DNA from: RGIG8597 sp045133795
GTDB taxonomy: Bacteria > Spirochaetota > GWE2-31-10
Reading direction: 5' to 3'
Assembly (NCBI GenBank): GCA_045133795.1
Contig: JBGUUT010000126.1
Span: 19,651-83,650, forward strand
DNA length: 64,000 nucleotides
Shown: piece by piece, positions 1-8,674 of the stretch
How the letters are laid out: each line of letters opens with the position of its first letter
How positions within the stretch are numbered: position 1 is the stretch's first letter
Program-made: the position numbers and the translations under genes
The notes under the pieces: generated by a model
The model's input: the letters and a program-made list of their open reading frames with translations, nothing else
The model's database searches: none
Told to the model about the DNA's origin: nothing

Positions 1-1
1 T

Positions 2-121
2 GATTTTTCAGAGTATAACAAACGAGTTGTTCTCGGAGAAAAAGGTAAAGTTGACGTGAAGATTATCGGTTGGACTAAAAACAATGGTAATTACTCATTA
101 CAAATGAGTTCATTGAATTAA
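2..121 (+). CDS. C-terminal end of an unidentified protein (5' truncated by window)
   Basis: An open frame enters from the left edge and stops with TAA at 119-121, giving 39 C-terminal residues ending in SLQMSSLN. The frame is rich in Lys/Val and looks beta-stranded (KVDVKIIGW then NYSLQM). The stop lies four bases before the rimO start, so the two genes are probably co-transcribed and translationally coupled. Too little remains to name a family. Confidence 0.7.
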   Translation, partial: DFSEYNKRVVLGEKGKVDVKIIGWTKNNGNYSLQMSSLN

Positions 122-125
122 TGGT

Positions 126-1472
126 ATGAAAGAAAAAACAGTTTATATTGAATCTTTAGGTTGTGCAAAAAATCAAGTCGATTCCGAAAAAATGGCTGCT
201 CTTTTAGAGCAGCACGGTTGGAATTTAGTTGATAATTCCGAAGAAGCTGTTTGTATTATTATAAATACTTGCGGTTTTATAGAAAGTGCAAAGAAAGAAG
301 CAATTGATGTTCTTTGTGATGCGATAAAACAAAAACAATGCGGTAAATGTCGTATCGTTGTGGCAGCAGGATGTTTTGCTCAACGATACCATGACGCGTT
401 AAAAGAAGAATTTGGTGATGATGAAATAGATGTAATTTTCGGAATCGGAGATATTTCGAAAATTGCAGATATTGTGGAAGACACTTTTTTAAATAAACAA
501 CCGTCAAAGCGTGTTGAGATTCCGCAAATGGCGGATGATAATCTGTTGGATCGTAAAGTTTCCGGTTTTCCGGGGTCTGCGTACTTACGAATCAGTGACG
601 GTTGTTCTAATCATTGTACATATTGTGCTATTCCGTTAATCAGAGGGGAGCTTCATTCCAGAAAGATGGAAGTAATTCTAAAAGAGTTGGAATTATTATT
701 ACCCGGAACATTAAAGGAATTGAATGTAATCAGTCAAGATACAACAAATTACGGAAAGGATATTTATGGTGAAAGTAAGCTTGCAGATTTACTGGAAGCT
801 ATTGATGATAAACTTTCTGATGGTATCAGAATGCGTTTGTTGTATATGCATCCTGATCATATTACGGACGATTTGCTTGACAGAATGACCAAACTTCGTC
901 ATTTCGTACCTTATTTTGATTTGCCGTTTCAATCCGCAAGCAAAAATATTTTACAGAAGATGGGGCGTAAAGGAGATTCACAAACTTATCTTAGTTTACT
1001 TGAACGTATTCGACAGCGTTTTCCGGATGCAGTAATTCGTTCTACATTTATAGTCGGATTTCCGGGAGAAACAGCAGAAGATGCCGAAGAATCTTTGGAA
1101 TTTATAAAACGTGCCGGAATGGAATGGGTTGGGGCGTTTGCTTATTCTCCGGAAGAAGATACGCCGGCTTATGATTTGCCGAACAGAGTAAAAAAGAATG
1201 TAGCTAAAAAACGACTTGATAAATTAATGGAAGTTTCGGAAGAAATTGCATTACCGAGACTTGAAAGATTTGTCGGAGAAAGAGTTGAGGTTTTGATTGA
1301 AGAACGCATTGATGAAGAACTTTGTATCGGGCGTTTTTGGGGACAAGCTCCGGATGTTGACGGATTGACAGTTGTTGAAAGTGCTAATGCAGTTCCCGGA
1401 GAAATGATAGATGTCGAAATCCTAAGATTGAACGGAAAAGATTTCTACGGGATACAATCTGTAAATAATTAG
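126..1472 (+). CDS. rimO: Ribosomal protein S12 (uS12) methylthiotransferase RimO
   Basis: This is a radical-SAM iron-sulfur enzyme that adds a methylthio group to a conserved Asp of ribosomal protein uS12. The 448-residue protein has the family's order. An N-terminal UPF0004 domain opens with ESLGCAKNQVDSE, where the LGC-KN-VDSE pattern separates RimO from its tRNA-modifying relative MiaB. The radical-SAM motif CSNHCTYC follows near residue 160, and a C-terminal TRAM-like beta domain ends the protein. Length is normal. ATG 126 follows the upstream stop by four bases and has no strong Shine-Dalgarno, so translation is probably coupled to the preceding gene. The helicase gene follows after 28 bases. 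Confidence 0.95.
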   Translation: MKEKTVYIESLGCAKNQVDSEKMAALLEQHGWNLVDNSEEAVCIIINTCGFIESAKKEAIDVLCDAIKQKQCGKCRIVVAAGCFAQRYHDALKEEFGDDEIDVIFGIGDISKIADIVEDTFLNKQPSKRVEIPQMADDNLLDRKVSGFPGSAYLRISDGCSNHCTYCAIPLIRGELHSRKMEVILKELELLLPGTLKELNVISQDTTNYGKDIYGESKLADLLEAIDDKLSDGIRMRLLYMHPDHITDDLLDRMTKLRHFVPYFDLPFQSASKNILQKMGRKGDSQTYLSLLERIRQRFPDAVIRSTFIVGFPGETAEDAEESLEFIKRAGMEWVGAFAYSPEEDTPAYDLPNRVKKNVAKKRLDKLMEVSEEIALPRLERFVGERVEVLIEERIDEELCIGRFWGQAPDVDGLTVVESANAVPGEMIDVEILRLNGKDFYGIQSVNN

Positions 1473-1500
1473 TTTTATAAAAAGTATTACCGGAGGGAAA

Positions 1501-3585
1501 ATGAACGACTTTATGATGGGGCTCAATCCACGCCAAATGGATGCGGTTTTGAGTGAATCTAAACATCTTCTTATCTTAGCCGGTGCTGGTTCCGGGAAGA
1601 CTAAAACGATTACGACACGAATCGCACATCTTTTGCAAAATGAAGAAGTACATCCCGGACAGATTTTAGCTTTAACATTTACAAATAAAGCTGCACGTGA
1701 AATGAAAGAGCGTGTTTTTTCATTTATCGGGGAACGTCCCGGTTTGCTGTTGAAAACTTTTCATTCTTTCGGTGCTACTTTTTTACGGCGTTATGCAGAA
1801 TGTGTGGGGCGTAAAGATAACTTTGTAATTTATGACGACCATGATTCGAATCACTTGCTTGATTTGACAGCGGCAAAATACGGTGTTCAAAAAAGTGATT
1901 TAAAAGTTTTGAAGAAATGGGTGAAACGTTATAAGCAAAATTTAGAAGCCGTAACGGAACAACCTGACAATCCTAATTTTCTTGAGATTTATGAAGAATA
2001 TAACAAAGCTTTAATTAATTATAATGCGTTTGATTTCGAAGATTTAATTTTTCAATGTGTAAGAATTCTGGAAAATAATCAAGCAGTCGCAGATTATTAT
2101 CATAATCGTTATTTGCACGTTCTTGTGGATGAATATCAAGATACAAATATGTCGCAGGAGCGTTTTTTGTCATTACTTTGCGGAGATAAAACTTCGCTTG
2201 TAGTTGTCGGTGATGAAGACCAGTCTATTTATAGATTTCGCGGAGCTGACGTTGAATTGATTCTTAATTTCCCGGAGAAATATCAGGACACTGAAATTGT
2301 GAGACTGGAAGAAAATTATCGTTCTACGGAAAATATTTTGAATGCAGCGAATGCTGTTATTTCTAATAATACTTCACGATTGGGGAAAACTCTTTTTTCG
2401 GCTAAAGGAGCAGGTTCTAAAGTTCGTTTGGCAAAAAATGAGAACGAAAATGAAGAAGGCGATTACATTGCCAACGAGATAAAATCTTGTGGTTATGATT
2501 TGAAAGAAACGGCAGTTTTGGTGCGAATAAATGCTCAAACTCGTGCGATAGAAGAAAGTTTCAGACGAGGGAAAATTCCTTATGTTGTAATCGGAAGTTT
2601 GAGTTTTTACGAACGTGAAGAAATAAAAGACGTTCTTTTGCTGTTACGCTGGTTTTCTAATACTTTTGATGCGTTGGCGTTTTCACGTTTTGTTAATAAA
2701 CCTGCACGAGGAATCGGCAAGAAATCTTTGGAAACTTTTTTGGAATTTGCAGATAGCCGATACGGCGGAAATATTTATAATGCGTTGAATAATGTTGCAA
2801 CTAGCGGATTAAAAGGTAAAACTCTTAAAGCGTTACAAGATTTGGCGGCGATTTTCTTTGATTTCGAAAAGCAGTTTTCTACGGGAAGTGTGCAAGAAGT
2901 TTTTGCGGAATATTTGGAAAAACTCGGAGTTATCGAATATTATTCCAATATCGATAAATGTGACGGAACGGACAGAGTTGATAATATAAAAGAATTTGTT
3001 AACGGCTTGGCTGATGTTGAGCCGGGGCTGGAAAATATTACTTCTTTCCTTGAAGAAAACGCTTTGATTAGTCAGAGTGATAAGATAGACGATGAGGACA
3101 CAGTAAAAATAATGACTGTTCATCATGCAAAAGGTTTGGAATTTGAAAATGTTTTTATTTCCGGCTTGGAACAAGATCTTTTTCCTCACGGTACATCGTT
3201 GATGGAATATTGCGATGATGAAGAAGAACGGCGTTTGTTTTACGTTGCGATTACCAGAGCAAAAAAAGAGCTTTATTTGTGTTATACAAAGTCACGCTTT
3301 TTACACGGACATCGCTGCATGAATCCGCCGTCATCATTTTTGGCGGAGATTCCGAATGAATTGTTGGAGTTGATAAAAAGTAATAAAAGTGATACTACAT
3401 CTGAAAAATTTTCTGAATTTGTCGAAGGTCGTATGGTACGTCATCGTGATTACGGCAGCGGAAGAATTTTGAAAGTTAGAAACGCCGGAAAATATTATTT
3501 GGCAAGTATAGATTTTTTTGATTATTCACAAGCAGAAGTAATTTTAAATTATGAAGCTAAGAAAATGGAGTTTATTGATGATTAA
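1501..3585 (+). CDS. UvrD/PcrA/Rep-family ATP-dependent DNA helicase
   Basis: This is a superfamily 1A 3'-5' DNA helicase of 694 residues. Visible motifs are the N-terminal Q-motif region (LNPRQMDAV), Walker A AGAGSGKT near residue 28, TFTNKAA (Ia), VDEYQDTN (Walker B), GDEDQSIYRFRGAD (III), ENYRST (IV), TVHHAKGLEFENV (V) and YVAITRAKK (VI). The C-terminus carries a small PcrA-like beta segment (MVRHRDYGSGRILKV). GGAGGG stands just before ATG 1501. The 3' end overlaps the gatC start by eight bases. A role in repair or replication-fork maintenance is inferred from the family. Whether it corresponds to PcrA, Rep or UvrD cannot be settled from sequence alone. Confidence 0.9.
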   Translation: MNDFMMGLNPRQMDAVLSESKHLLILAGAGSGKTKTITTRIAHLLQNEEVHPGQILALTFTNKAAREMKERVFSFIGERPGLLLKTFHSFGATFLRRYAECVGRKDNFVIYDDHDSNHLLDLTAAKYGVQKSDLKVLKKWVKRYKQNLEAVTEQPDNPNFLEIYEEYNKALINYNAFDFEDLIFQCVRILENNQAVADYYHNRYLHVLVDEYQDTNMSQERFLSLLCGDKTSLVVVGDEDQSIYRFRGADVELILNFPEKYQDTEIVRLEENYRSTENILNAANAVISNNTSRLGKTLFSAKGAGSKVRLAKNENENEEGDYIANEIKSCGYDLKETAVLVRINAQTRAIEESFRRGKIPYVVIGSLSFYEREEIKDVLLLLRWFSNTFDALAFSRFVNKPARGIGKKSLETFLEFADSRYGGNIYNALNNVATSGLKGKTLKALQDLAAIFFDFEKQFSTGSVQEVFAEYLEKLGVIEYYSNIDKCDGTDRVDNIKEFVNGLADVEPGLENITSFLEENALISQSDKIDDEDTVKIMTVHHAKGLEFENVFISGLEQDLFPHGTSLMEYCDDEEERRLFYVAITRAKKELYLCYTKSRFLHGHRCMNPPSSFLAEIPNELLELIKSNKSDTTSEKFSEFVEGRMVRHRDYGSGRILKVRNAGKYYLASIDFFDYSQAEVILNYEAKKMEFIDD

Positions 3586-3868
3586 TAAAGAAACAATTGA
3601 TCGAATCTGCGATATGGCAAGACTTGAAATCAGTGAAAATGATAAGGATAAATTTGTCGGTCAGATGAATGATATTCTTGGTTATGTAGAATCAGTTGCG
3701 AAACTTGATACAAGTTCTGTCGGTGACAGGGAAAGTGTTTTTGATGAGAAAAATGTAATTGATGAAGATGAAATTGAAAATGGATTGTCTGCCAGTCAGT
3801 TAAGAAAGTATACAAAAAATTATCTTGACGGTTATTATGCTGTTCCTAAGATTTTAAATAAAGGCTGA
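3578..3868 (+). CDS. gatC: Asp/Glu-tRNA amidotransferase subunit C (GatC)
   Basis: This is the small structural subunit of GatCAB, which converts Glu-tRNA(Gln) and Asp-tRNA(Asn) to the correct aminoacyl-tRNAs. The 96-residue protein has the family signature: N-terminal IDRICDMARLEIS, a central helix (FVGQMNDILGYVESVAKLDT), and a C-terminal extended segment ending YYAVPKIL. ATG 3578 is chosen over an in-frame ATG at 3551 because GGAG at 3567-3570 is spaced seven bases before it and the protein then starts as GatC usually does. It overlaps the end of the helicase gene. gatA and gatB are not next to it here. Confidence 0.9.
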   Translation: MINKETIDRICDMARLEISENDKDKFVGQMNDILGYVESVAKLDTSSVGDRESVFDEKNVIDEDEIENGLSASQLRKYTKNYLDGYYAVPKILNKG

Positions 3869-3878
3869 GTTTTATATT

Positions 3879-4418
3879 ATGGAAAATTTAATTACTCAAA
3901 TAATAACGCAAATCGGCGAGAATCCGGAGCGTGAAGGACTTTTGAAAACTCCTGAGCGTGCGGCTAAAGCTTTGAAATTTCTCACAAAAGGTTATGAAGA
4001 AAAGCTTGAGGATATAATTAACGGAGCTGTTTTTCAGGCAGAAGACAATGAAATGGTAGTTATTCGTGATATAGAATTTTATTCATTATGCGAACATCAT
4101 ATGTTACCGTTTTATGGGAAATGTCATATCGGTTATATTCCGAACAAGTCGATTTTGGGACTTTCTAAGTTTGCACGAATTACAGATCATTTTGCTCGAC
4201 GCTTGCAAGTTCAGGAACGACTTACAACTCAGATTGCCGATGCTGTACAAGAAATTTTGCAACCTTTGGGAGTCGGAGTAACGATAGAGGCTTCACATCT
4301 TTGCATGATGATGCGTGGCGTGCAGAAACAAAATAGTTTTACTATTACAAATTCATTGCGTGGCGTGTTTAAGTCTGATGTAAGAACACGAAACGAATTT
4401 TTGCGTTTGATTCGTTAA
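3879..4418 (+). CDS. folE: GTP cyclohydrolase I (FolE, type IA)
   Basis: This enzyme converts GTP to 7,8-dihydroneopterin triphosphate, the first step of folate and tetrahydrobiopterin synthesis and an entry to queuosine. The 179-residue protein has an N-terminal helix (NPEREGLLKTPERAAKA), the zinc/active-site segment LCEHHMLPFYGKCHIGYIPN, the stretch LSKFARI, and the second zinc cysteine in ASHLCMMMRGVQ. All expected ligands (one Cys and one His in the first motif, one Cys in the second) are present. It lies 10 bases after gatC and is the last gene of the run, before a strong terminator. The Shine-Dalgarno is weak, so coupling with gatC is likely. Confidence 0.95.
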   Translation: MENLITQIITQIGENPEREGLLKTPERAAKALKFLTKGYEEKLEDIINGAVFQAEDNEMVVIRDIEFYSLCEHHMLPFYGKCHIGYIPNKSILGLSKFARITDHFARRLQVQERLTTQIADAVQEILQPLGVGVTIEASHLCMMMRGVQKQNSFTITNSLRGVFKSDVRTRNEFLRLIR

Positions 4419-4437
4419 TATTAGATTAAAAAATCAT

Positions 4438-4473
4438 AAGGTACCTTGTAGATAAACGAGGTACCTTTTTTTA
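4438..4473 (+). terminator. Rho-independent terminator after folE
   Basis: A perfect 9-bp stem AAGGTACCT / AGGTACCTT (4438-4446 with 4459-4467) is followed by a T run. It ends the rimO-folE run and overlaps the end of the convergent AEC transporter gene, so it may serve only the + strand. Confidence 0.9.
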
Positions 4474-5418
4474 TACCAGAAGCAATGCTAAAAGCGGAAT
4501 AGTAAAGATAGAAAGCATTGTAGATAAAAAAACAGATTGTGCTGCTGTCTCGCAGTTTCCGCCGTAAGCTTGAGCCAGTATAGGAGTACTTGCAGCTGCC
4601 GGCATTCCGCAGATAAGTACGATTACTCCCAAAAACATTTTATTGTCGATAAAATTGCGCAATATTAACCATAAAATACAAGGCAGAACCAGAAGCCGCA
4701 GTCCGGACAGAATATAGAGTCGCCAATTTGTAAATGCTTTTGTCAGACTGTTTTGAGCTAAAATTGCACCGATTACGAACATTGACATCGGAATTGTTAC
4801 ATCACCGAGAAGTTCCATCGGTTCTTTTATTACTTGCGGTAGGTGAATATTCATCGCAAATAAAGCAAAACCGATGATGACCGAAACGACGCCCGGATTT
4901 AATATTTGCGAGATTGAAATGTGGTAACTCTTGCCCGGTTCCGATGTACGGGAAAAAGTTTTGTCTTGCATTAAAAGAATTACACCGAGTGTGAATGTCA
5001 AAAAGTTGAACGGAAGGTTGTAAATCGCAGCGTAAAATAACGCACCTTCTCCGAATACAGATTTTACGACCGGGAACCCCATAAATGCGACGTTGGAAAA
5101 AATCGTGACAAATTGAAAAACTCCTCTTTCGCCGTTGTGCGGTTTGAGAATAAAAGGAATTATCAACGCGATAAAAAAAGAAGCTGCATATACACTGATT
5201 GAAATAAATAATAATTGTGCACTTTCTATCAAAAGGGAAGCATTGTAATTCATTTGCATGGAAACTATGGTTAATGCGGGAAGCGTAACTTTTAAAATGA
5301 TGTTATTAATTCCGCGAGTTGTTGTGTTGTCGAAGATTTTTAATCTTCGTGCAATAAAACCGGCTAATAATAACAAAAATAAAACAAGAACTTTTCCCAG
5401 TACGACTGACGGATTCAC
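4471..5418 (-). CDS. AEC (auxin efflux carrier) family transporter
   Basis: This 315-residue integral membrane protein has about ten hydrophobic segments in two halves, as in the AEC/BASS-like fold. Conserved features include PAxTIVSMQM early and a GMPAAASTPILAQAYGG segment near the C-terminus, which is typical of bacterial AEC permeases that export or import small carboxylates such as malate or malonate. The substrate cannot be read from sequence. The start is GTG at 5416-5418, preceded on the minus strand by AAGGAAA. It stands alone between folE (convergent) and rny (divergent). Confidence 0.88.
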   Translation of the reverse strand: MNPSVVLGKVLVLFLLLLAGFIARRLKIFDNTTTRGINNIILKVTLPALTIVSMQMNYNASLLIESAQLLFISISVYAASFFIALIIPFILKPHNGERGVFQFVTIFSNVAFMGFPVVKSVFGEGALFYAAIYNLPFNFLTFTLGVILLMQDKTFSRTSEPGKSYHISISQILNPGVVSVIIGFALFAMNIHLPQVIKEPMELLGDVTIPMSMFVIGAILAQNSLTKAFTNWRLYILSGLRLLVLPCILWLILRNFIDNKMFLGVIVLICGMPAAASTPILAQAYGGNCETAAQSVFLSTMLSIFTIPLLALLLV

Positions 5419-5636
5419 GATAATTTTCCTTTATTTTTTTATGAAATTAATAAAAGCACAATATGCTCTAAAACGCTTTCTTTGTAAATATGAAACCTTC
5501 TTTGTTTATTTGTGAATCAAAGAAATTGAATAAGATGTATAAAATTTGAATGTAAGTAATCGTTAAGATTTGCTTGGTGTGTATAAAGGATAAAATTTGA
5601 TTTGTGATTATTTTTATACATAAATGTAAATGAAAC

Positions 5637-5665
5637 TTGACAATGCTTCATGATTCTTCTACTAT
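5637..5665 (+). promoter_or_regulatory. Sigma-70 type promoter of rny
   Basis: TTGACA (5637-5642), a 17-bp spacer and TACTAT (5660-5665). The expected transcription start near 5672 leaves a very short leader before ATG 5694. The rest of the divergent gap (5419-5636) is AT-rich with no other convincing signal. Confidence 0.75.
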
Positions 5666-5693
5666 GGATGAAATATGAATGGAGGGCAAGATT

Positions 5694-7226
5694 ATGGTTT
5701 ATGTTATAGTCAGTCTTGTTTCCATCCTTATTGGCGGACTAACCGGATTTATTATTAGAATGATAATTGGTAAAGTTGACCTTAATTCAGCGGAAAACAA
5801 AGCCAAAATTATTTTAAGAGAATCAGAATTGGAAGCGGAATCTAAGAAAAAAGAACTTCTGCTGGAATCAAAGAATTCTATGATTCAAGAACGAAATAGT
5901 TTTGAGCGAGAAACTAGAGAGCGAAGAGCTGAGTTACAAAAATATGAACGTAGAGTAACTCAGAAAGAGGAACAACTGGAGAAAAAAATTGAAGATCTTG
6001 AAAAAAAGGTCTTTGATGTCGGCGTGAAAGAAAAAGAATGTGAAGCCAAGTCAAATGAAGTTTCTAAATTGATAGAAACTTGGCATCAAAATCTTGAAAA
6101 GTTGGCAGGTATGTCTTCTGAGCAGGCTAAAGAAATTCTTATAAAGGAATTGGAAGGTAAAGCAAAAGAAGATGCTCATCATCTTATTACTAAGATAGAA
6201 GAGGAAGCAAATAGAACTGCAACTAAAAAGGCAAGAGAAGTTCTTTTAACAACCATGCAACGTGTATCTTCTGAAGTAACTTCTGAAGTAACGGTGGCGA
6301 GCGTTTCTCTCCCTAATGATGAGATGAAAGGTCGAATTATTGGTAGAGAAGGAAGAAACATTCGAGCATTAGAAACTCTTATTGGTGTTGATGTTATTAT
6401 TGATGATACTCCAGAAGCAGTAGTAATTTCTTGTTTTGACCCTGTAAGACGTGAAATTGCAAAAATCGCTCTTAGTCGACTTGTTGCTGACGGAAGAATT
6501 CATCCAACCAGAATTGAGGAAGTTGTCAATAAAGTTATCAATGAAGTTAATGAAACGATTTTTGATGAAGGTGAAAAGACAACAATGTCTCTTGGTATTC
6601 ATGGTTTACCTTTGGAGGGAATGGTTGCATTAGGACGGCTTTATTATCGTTCTAGTTACGGACAAAATGTTCTTTATCATTCTATTGAAGTTGCTAAAAT
6701 TGCCGGTGTTTTGGCAGCAGAATTGGGGTGTGATGTAGCTTTGGCTAAGAGAGCCGGGTTGCTTCATGATATTGGAAAAGGTGCCACAACGGATGGAGAA
6801 AGTAGTCATACAGAAGCTGGTTATGAAATGGCTAAGAAATTCGGAGAATCCGAAAAAGTTCTTAATGCTATTTTAAGTCACCACGGAGATGTAGAGCCTA
6901 CTTGTTTAGAGTCGGTTATTGTACAAATTGCAGATGCAATCAGTGCAAGCCGTCCTGGAGCGAGACGAGAAAGTATTGAAGGTTATATTAAGCGTCTGGA
7001 AAGCTTGGAAAAATTAGCAGAAAGTTTTGAAGGTGTTGAAAAAGCTTATGCAATTCAAGCAGGACGTGAAGTCAGAGTTGTTTTAAACAACGTAAAAACT
7101 GATGAAAGAACCGCAGCAGAAATTGCTAAGGAAATTGCAAAGAAAATTGAAGCTGAGCTTCGTTATCCTGGTAAAATAAAAGTTACTGCGATAAGAGAAA
7201 CCAGATTTATAGAATATGCAAGATAA
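5694..7226 (+). CDS. rny: Ribonuclease Y
   Basis: This is a membrane-anchored endoribonuclease that starts mRNA decay. The 510-residue protein has one N-terminal membrane helix (VYVIVSLVSILIGGLTGFII) and a long charged coiled coil to about residue 190. A KH domain follows (MKGRIIGREGRNIRALE), then an HD domain with LLHDIGKG and a later SHHGD, and a conserved C-terminus ending TRFIEYAR. ATG 5694 is chosen because GGAGGG at 5681-5686 is spaced seven bases before it. An in-frame ATG at 5679 overlaps that ribosome-binding site and would lie almost on the predicted transcription start. The length is typical for the family. Confidence 0.95.
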   Translation: MVYVIVSLVSILIGGLTGFIIRMIIGKVDLNSAENKAKIILRESELEAESKKKELLLESKNSMIQERNSFERETRERRAELQKYERRVTQKEEQLEKKIEDLEKKVFDVGVKEKECEAKSNEVSKLIETWHQNLEKLAGMSSEQAKEILIKELEGKAKEDAHHLITKIEEEANRTATKKAREVLLTTMQRVSSEVTSEVTVASVSLPNDEMKGRIIGREGRNIRALETLIGVDVIIDDTPEAVVISCFDPVRREIAKIALSRLVADGRIHPTRIEEVVNKVINEVNETIFDEGEKTTMSLGIHGLPLEGMVALGRLYYRSSYGQNVLYHSIEVAKIAGVLAAELGCDVALAKRAGLLHDIGKGATTDGESSHTEAGYEMAKKFGESEKVLNAILSHHGDVEPTCLESVIVQIADAISASRPGARRESIEGYIKRLESLEKLAESFEGVEKAYAIQAGREVRVVLNNVKTDERTAAEIAKEIAKKIEAELRYPGKIKVTAIRETRFIEYAR

Positions 7227-7259
7227 AAACTTTCACACACACTTGTTTGTGAGTTTCAA

Positions 7260-7297
7260 AAAGCCATATACAGAGAAAATGTATATGGCTTTTTTTA
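7260..7297 (+). terminator. Rho-independent terminator after rny
   Basis: Stem AGCCATATAC (7262-7271) pairs with GTATATGGCT (7281-7290), followed by a T run to 7297. It lies 35 bases after the rny stop. Confidence 0.9.
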
Positions 7298-7401
7298 TTT
7301 GTGTTGCTTGATGAACTTTTTCTTTAATCTTATCAGAAAGTAAACATTATCAATTTGAATTATTTGTTTTGTTGTAATTTTTGAATATTAAAAGAGCATA
7401 A

Positions 7402-7438
7402 AAAAAAGCGGCAGTTGTATAAAACTGTCGCTTTTTTG
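7402..7438 (-). terminator. Rho-independent terminator after rpsI (minus strand)
   Basis: The arms AAGCGGCAGTT and AACTGTCGCTT pair with one G-U. The A run at 7402-7407 becomes the U tract on the minus strand. It lies about 20 bases past the rpsI stop and could also act on + strand read-through. Confidence 0.85.
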
Positions 7439-7456
7439 ATATATAAAAGATACAAA

Positions 7457-7867
7457 TTATCTCTTTGAGAATTGGAATCTTTTTCTTGCTTTTTTCTGAC
7501 CGAATTTCTTTCTTTCTACCATTCTTGGGTCACGAGTTAAAAGTTTCAAACTCTTTAAAGGTTTATGGTTGTTCGTATTGTCAATTAAATCCAAAGCTCT
7601 TGCAATTGCATGACGAATTGCACCAGCTTGTCCGCTTAATCCACCACCGTAAACATTTATAGAAATATCGTACTGTTCTAAGCTGTTTGTCACAACTAAA
7701 GGTTGTTTTACAATCATGTCGTAAGTTCCGACAGGGAAGAAATCAGCAAGAGTTTTTCCGTTTACTTTAATTTCTCCCTTACCTTTTACTACAACTACTC
7801 TGGCTACTGAAGTTTTTCTTCTACCTGTAGCAAAATATTTATTTCCAATTTTTTTTGCAATACCCAT
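7457..7867 (-). CDS. rpsI: 30S ribosomal protein S9 (uS9)
   Basis: The 136-residue protein binds 16S rRNA in the 30S head, with its basic C-terminal tail reaching toward the P-site tRNA. The sequence shows ATGRRKTSVARV, the GLSGQAGAIRHAIARAL segment and the diagnostic C-terminus RKKFGQKKARKRFQFSKR. It follows rplM after 14 bases, the near-universal L13-S9 operon order. AGGAG lies before ATG 7867 on the minus strand. Confidence 0.97.
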   Translation of the reverse strand: MGIAKKIGNKYFATGRRKTSVARVVVVKGKGEIKVNGKTLADFFPVGTYDMIVKQPLVVTNSLEQYDISINVYGGGLSGQAGAIRHAIARALDLIDNTNNHKPLKSLKLLTRDPRMVERKKFGQKKARKRFQFSKR

Positions 7868-7881
7868 TCATGTCTCCTTAA

Positions 7882-8322
7882 TTATTTGATTTCCAGTTTT
7901 TCAGGGTTCTGAGAAACTTGTTTATAATCAGCACCAGCATAAACTCTTACATTTCTGAATAATTCACGTCCTAAAGGTCCATGTGGAAGCATACCTTTAA
8001 TAGCTTGTTCCATAGGGTAAGTAGGTTTCTTTTCCATAACTTTGTCATAAGAATTTTCTGTAAGTCCGCCCGGATATCCTGAGTGTCTGTAATACATTTT
8101 ATCAGAACCTTTGTTTCCTGTCATTACAGCTTTTTCTGCATTAATAATAATAACGTTATCACCGGTATCAAGGTGTGGTGTATAAATAGCTTTGTGTTTT
8201 CCTCTTAAAATATAAGCTGCTCTTTCAGCAACACGTCCCATAGAAACGCCAGCAGCATCGATAAGATACCATTTTTTCTGAATATCTTTTTTTGTAACAT
8301 TGTAAGTTTTAAAGTGATTCAT
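7882..8322 (-). CDS. rplM: 50S ribosomal protein L13 (uL13)
   Basis: This is an early-assembly 23S rRNA-binding protein of 146 residues. Hallmarks are KKWYLIDAAGVSMGRVAERAA near the N-terminus, HLDTGDNVIIINAEK, and the segment KGMLPHGPLGRELFRNVRVY. ATG 8322 is preferred over the in-frame ATG at 8337 because AGGAGTT is spaced directly before it on the minus strand, and the encoded protein then begins MNHFKTYN as expected. It is the first gene of the rplM-rpsI operon. Confidence 0.97.
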   Translation of the reverse strand: MNHFKTYNVTKKDIQKKWYLIDAAGVSMGRVAERAAYILRGKHKAIYTPHLDTGDNVIIINAEKAVMTGNKGSDKMYYRHSGYPGGLTENSYDKVMEKKPTYPMEQAIKGMLPHGPLGRELFRNVRVYAGADYKQVSQNPEKLEIK

Positions 8323-8422
8323 TTTAACTCCTGTCATTTTTGAAAATCCAATAAAATGTAACGGGATTACCGGAATTTCACACAGCTTTTACGGCTGGTT
8401 GGCACCGAAAAAGACTGTTGGC

Positions 8423-8451
8423 AAACTAGCACAAATTTTAATTGTTAGCAA
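8423..8451 (-). promoter_or_regulatory. Candidate promoter of rplM-rpsI (minus strand)
   Basis: On the minus strand TTGCTA (8446-8451), 17 bp and TAGTTT (8423-8428) precede rplM by about 100 bases. The predicted leader contains repeated GCCAAC words and a small CAGC/GCTG hairpin. The match to consensus is moderate. The remaining gap up to 8674 is AT-rich and holds nothing else I can name. Confidence 0.35.
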
Positions 8452-8674
8452 GTTTATTTTCGAACAAAGGGGGGAATGGTTTAATTTAAAAATTATTTTT
8501 TTGGGGGAGAAAAATATTTTGTGTAATTTATTTCAGTTTAGGGTTATAAAAATTTCCTTTTTTCAATGAAATTGCCGATTCGCATATATGATTTTTTAAA
8601 ATATATAACCGTATGGTTTTATAGATAAGATATTGTATACTGACTTTTTAAATTAGGAAATTAAGGGGAAATTA

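Noticed and set aside
2833..3189. 118-codon minus-strand frame inside the UvrD-like helicase
   Set aside because: Shadow of a conserved helicase gene with no independent evidence.
5258..5515. 85-codon + strand frame covering the AEC start region
   Set aside because: Overlaps the AEC gene antisense and has no start signal.
8323..8674. tRNA or small structured RNA in the gap before the secreted unknown
   Set aside because: No cloverleaf, no T-loop GTTCRA sequence and no strong long stem was found by eye.
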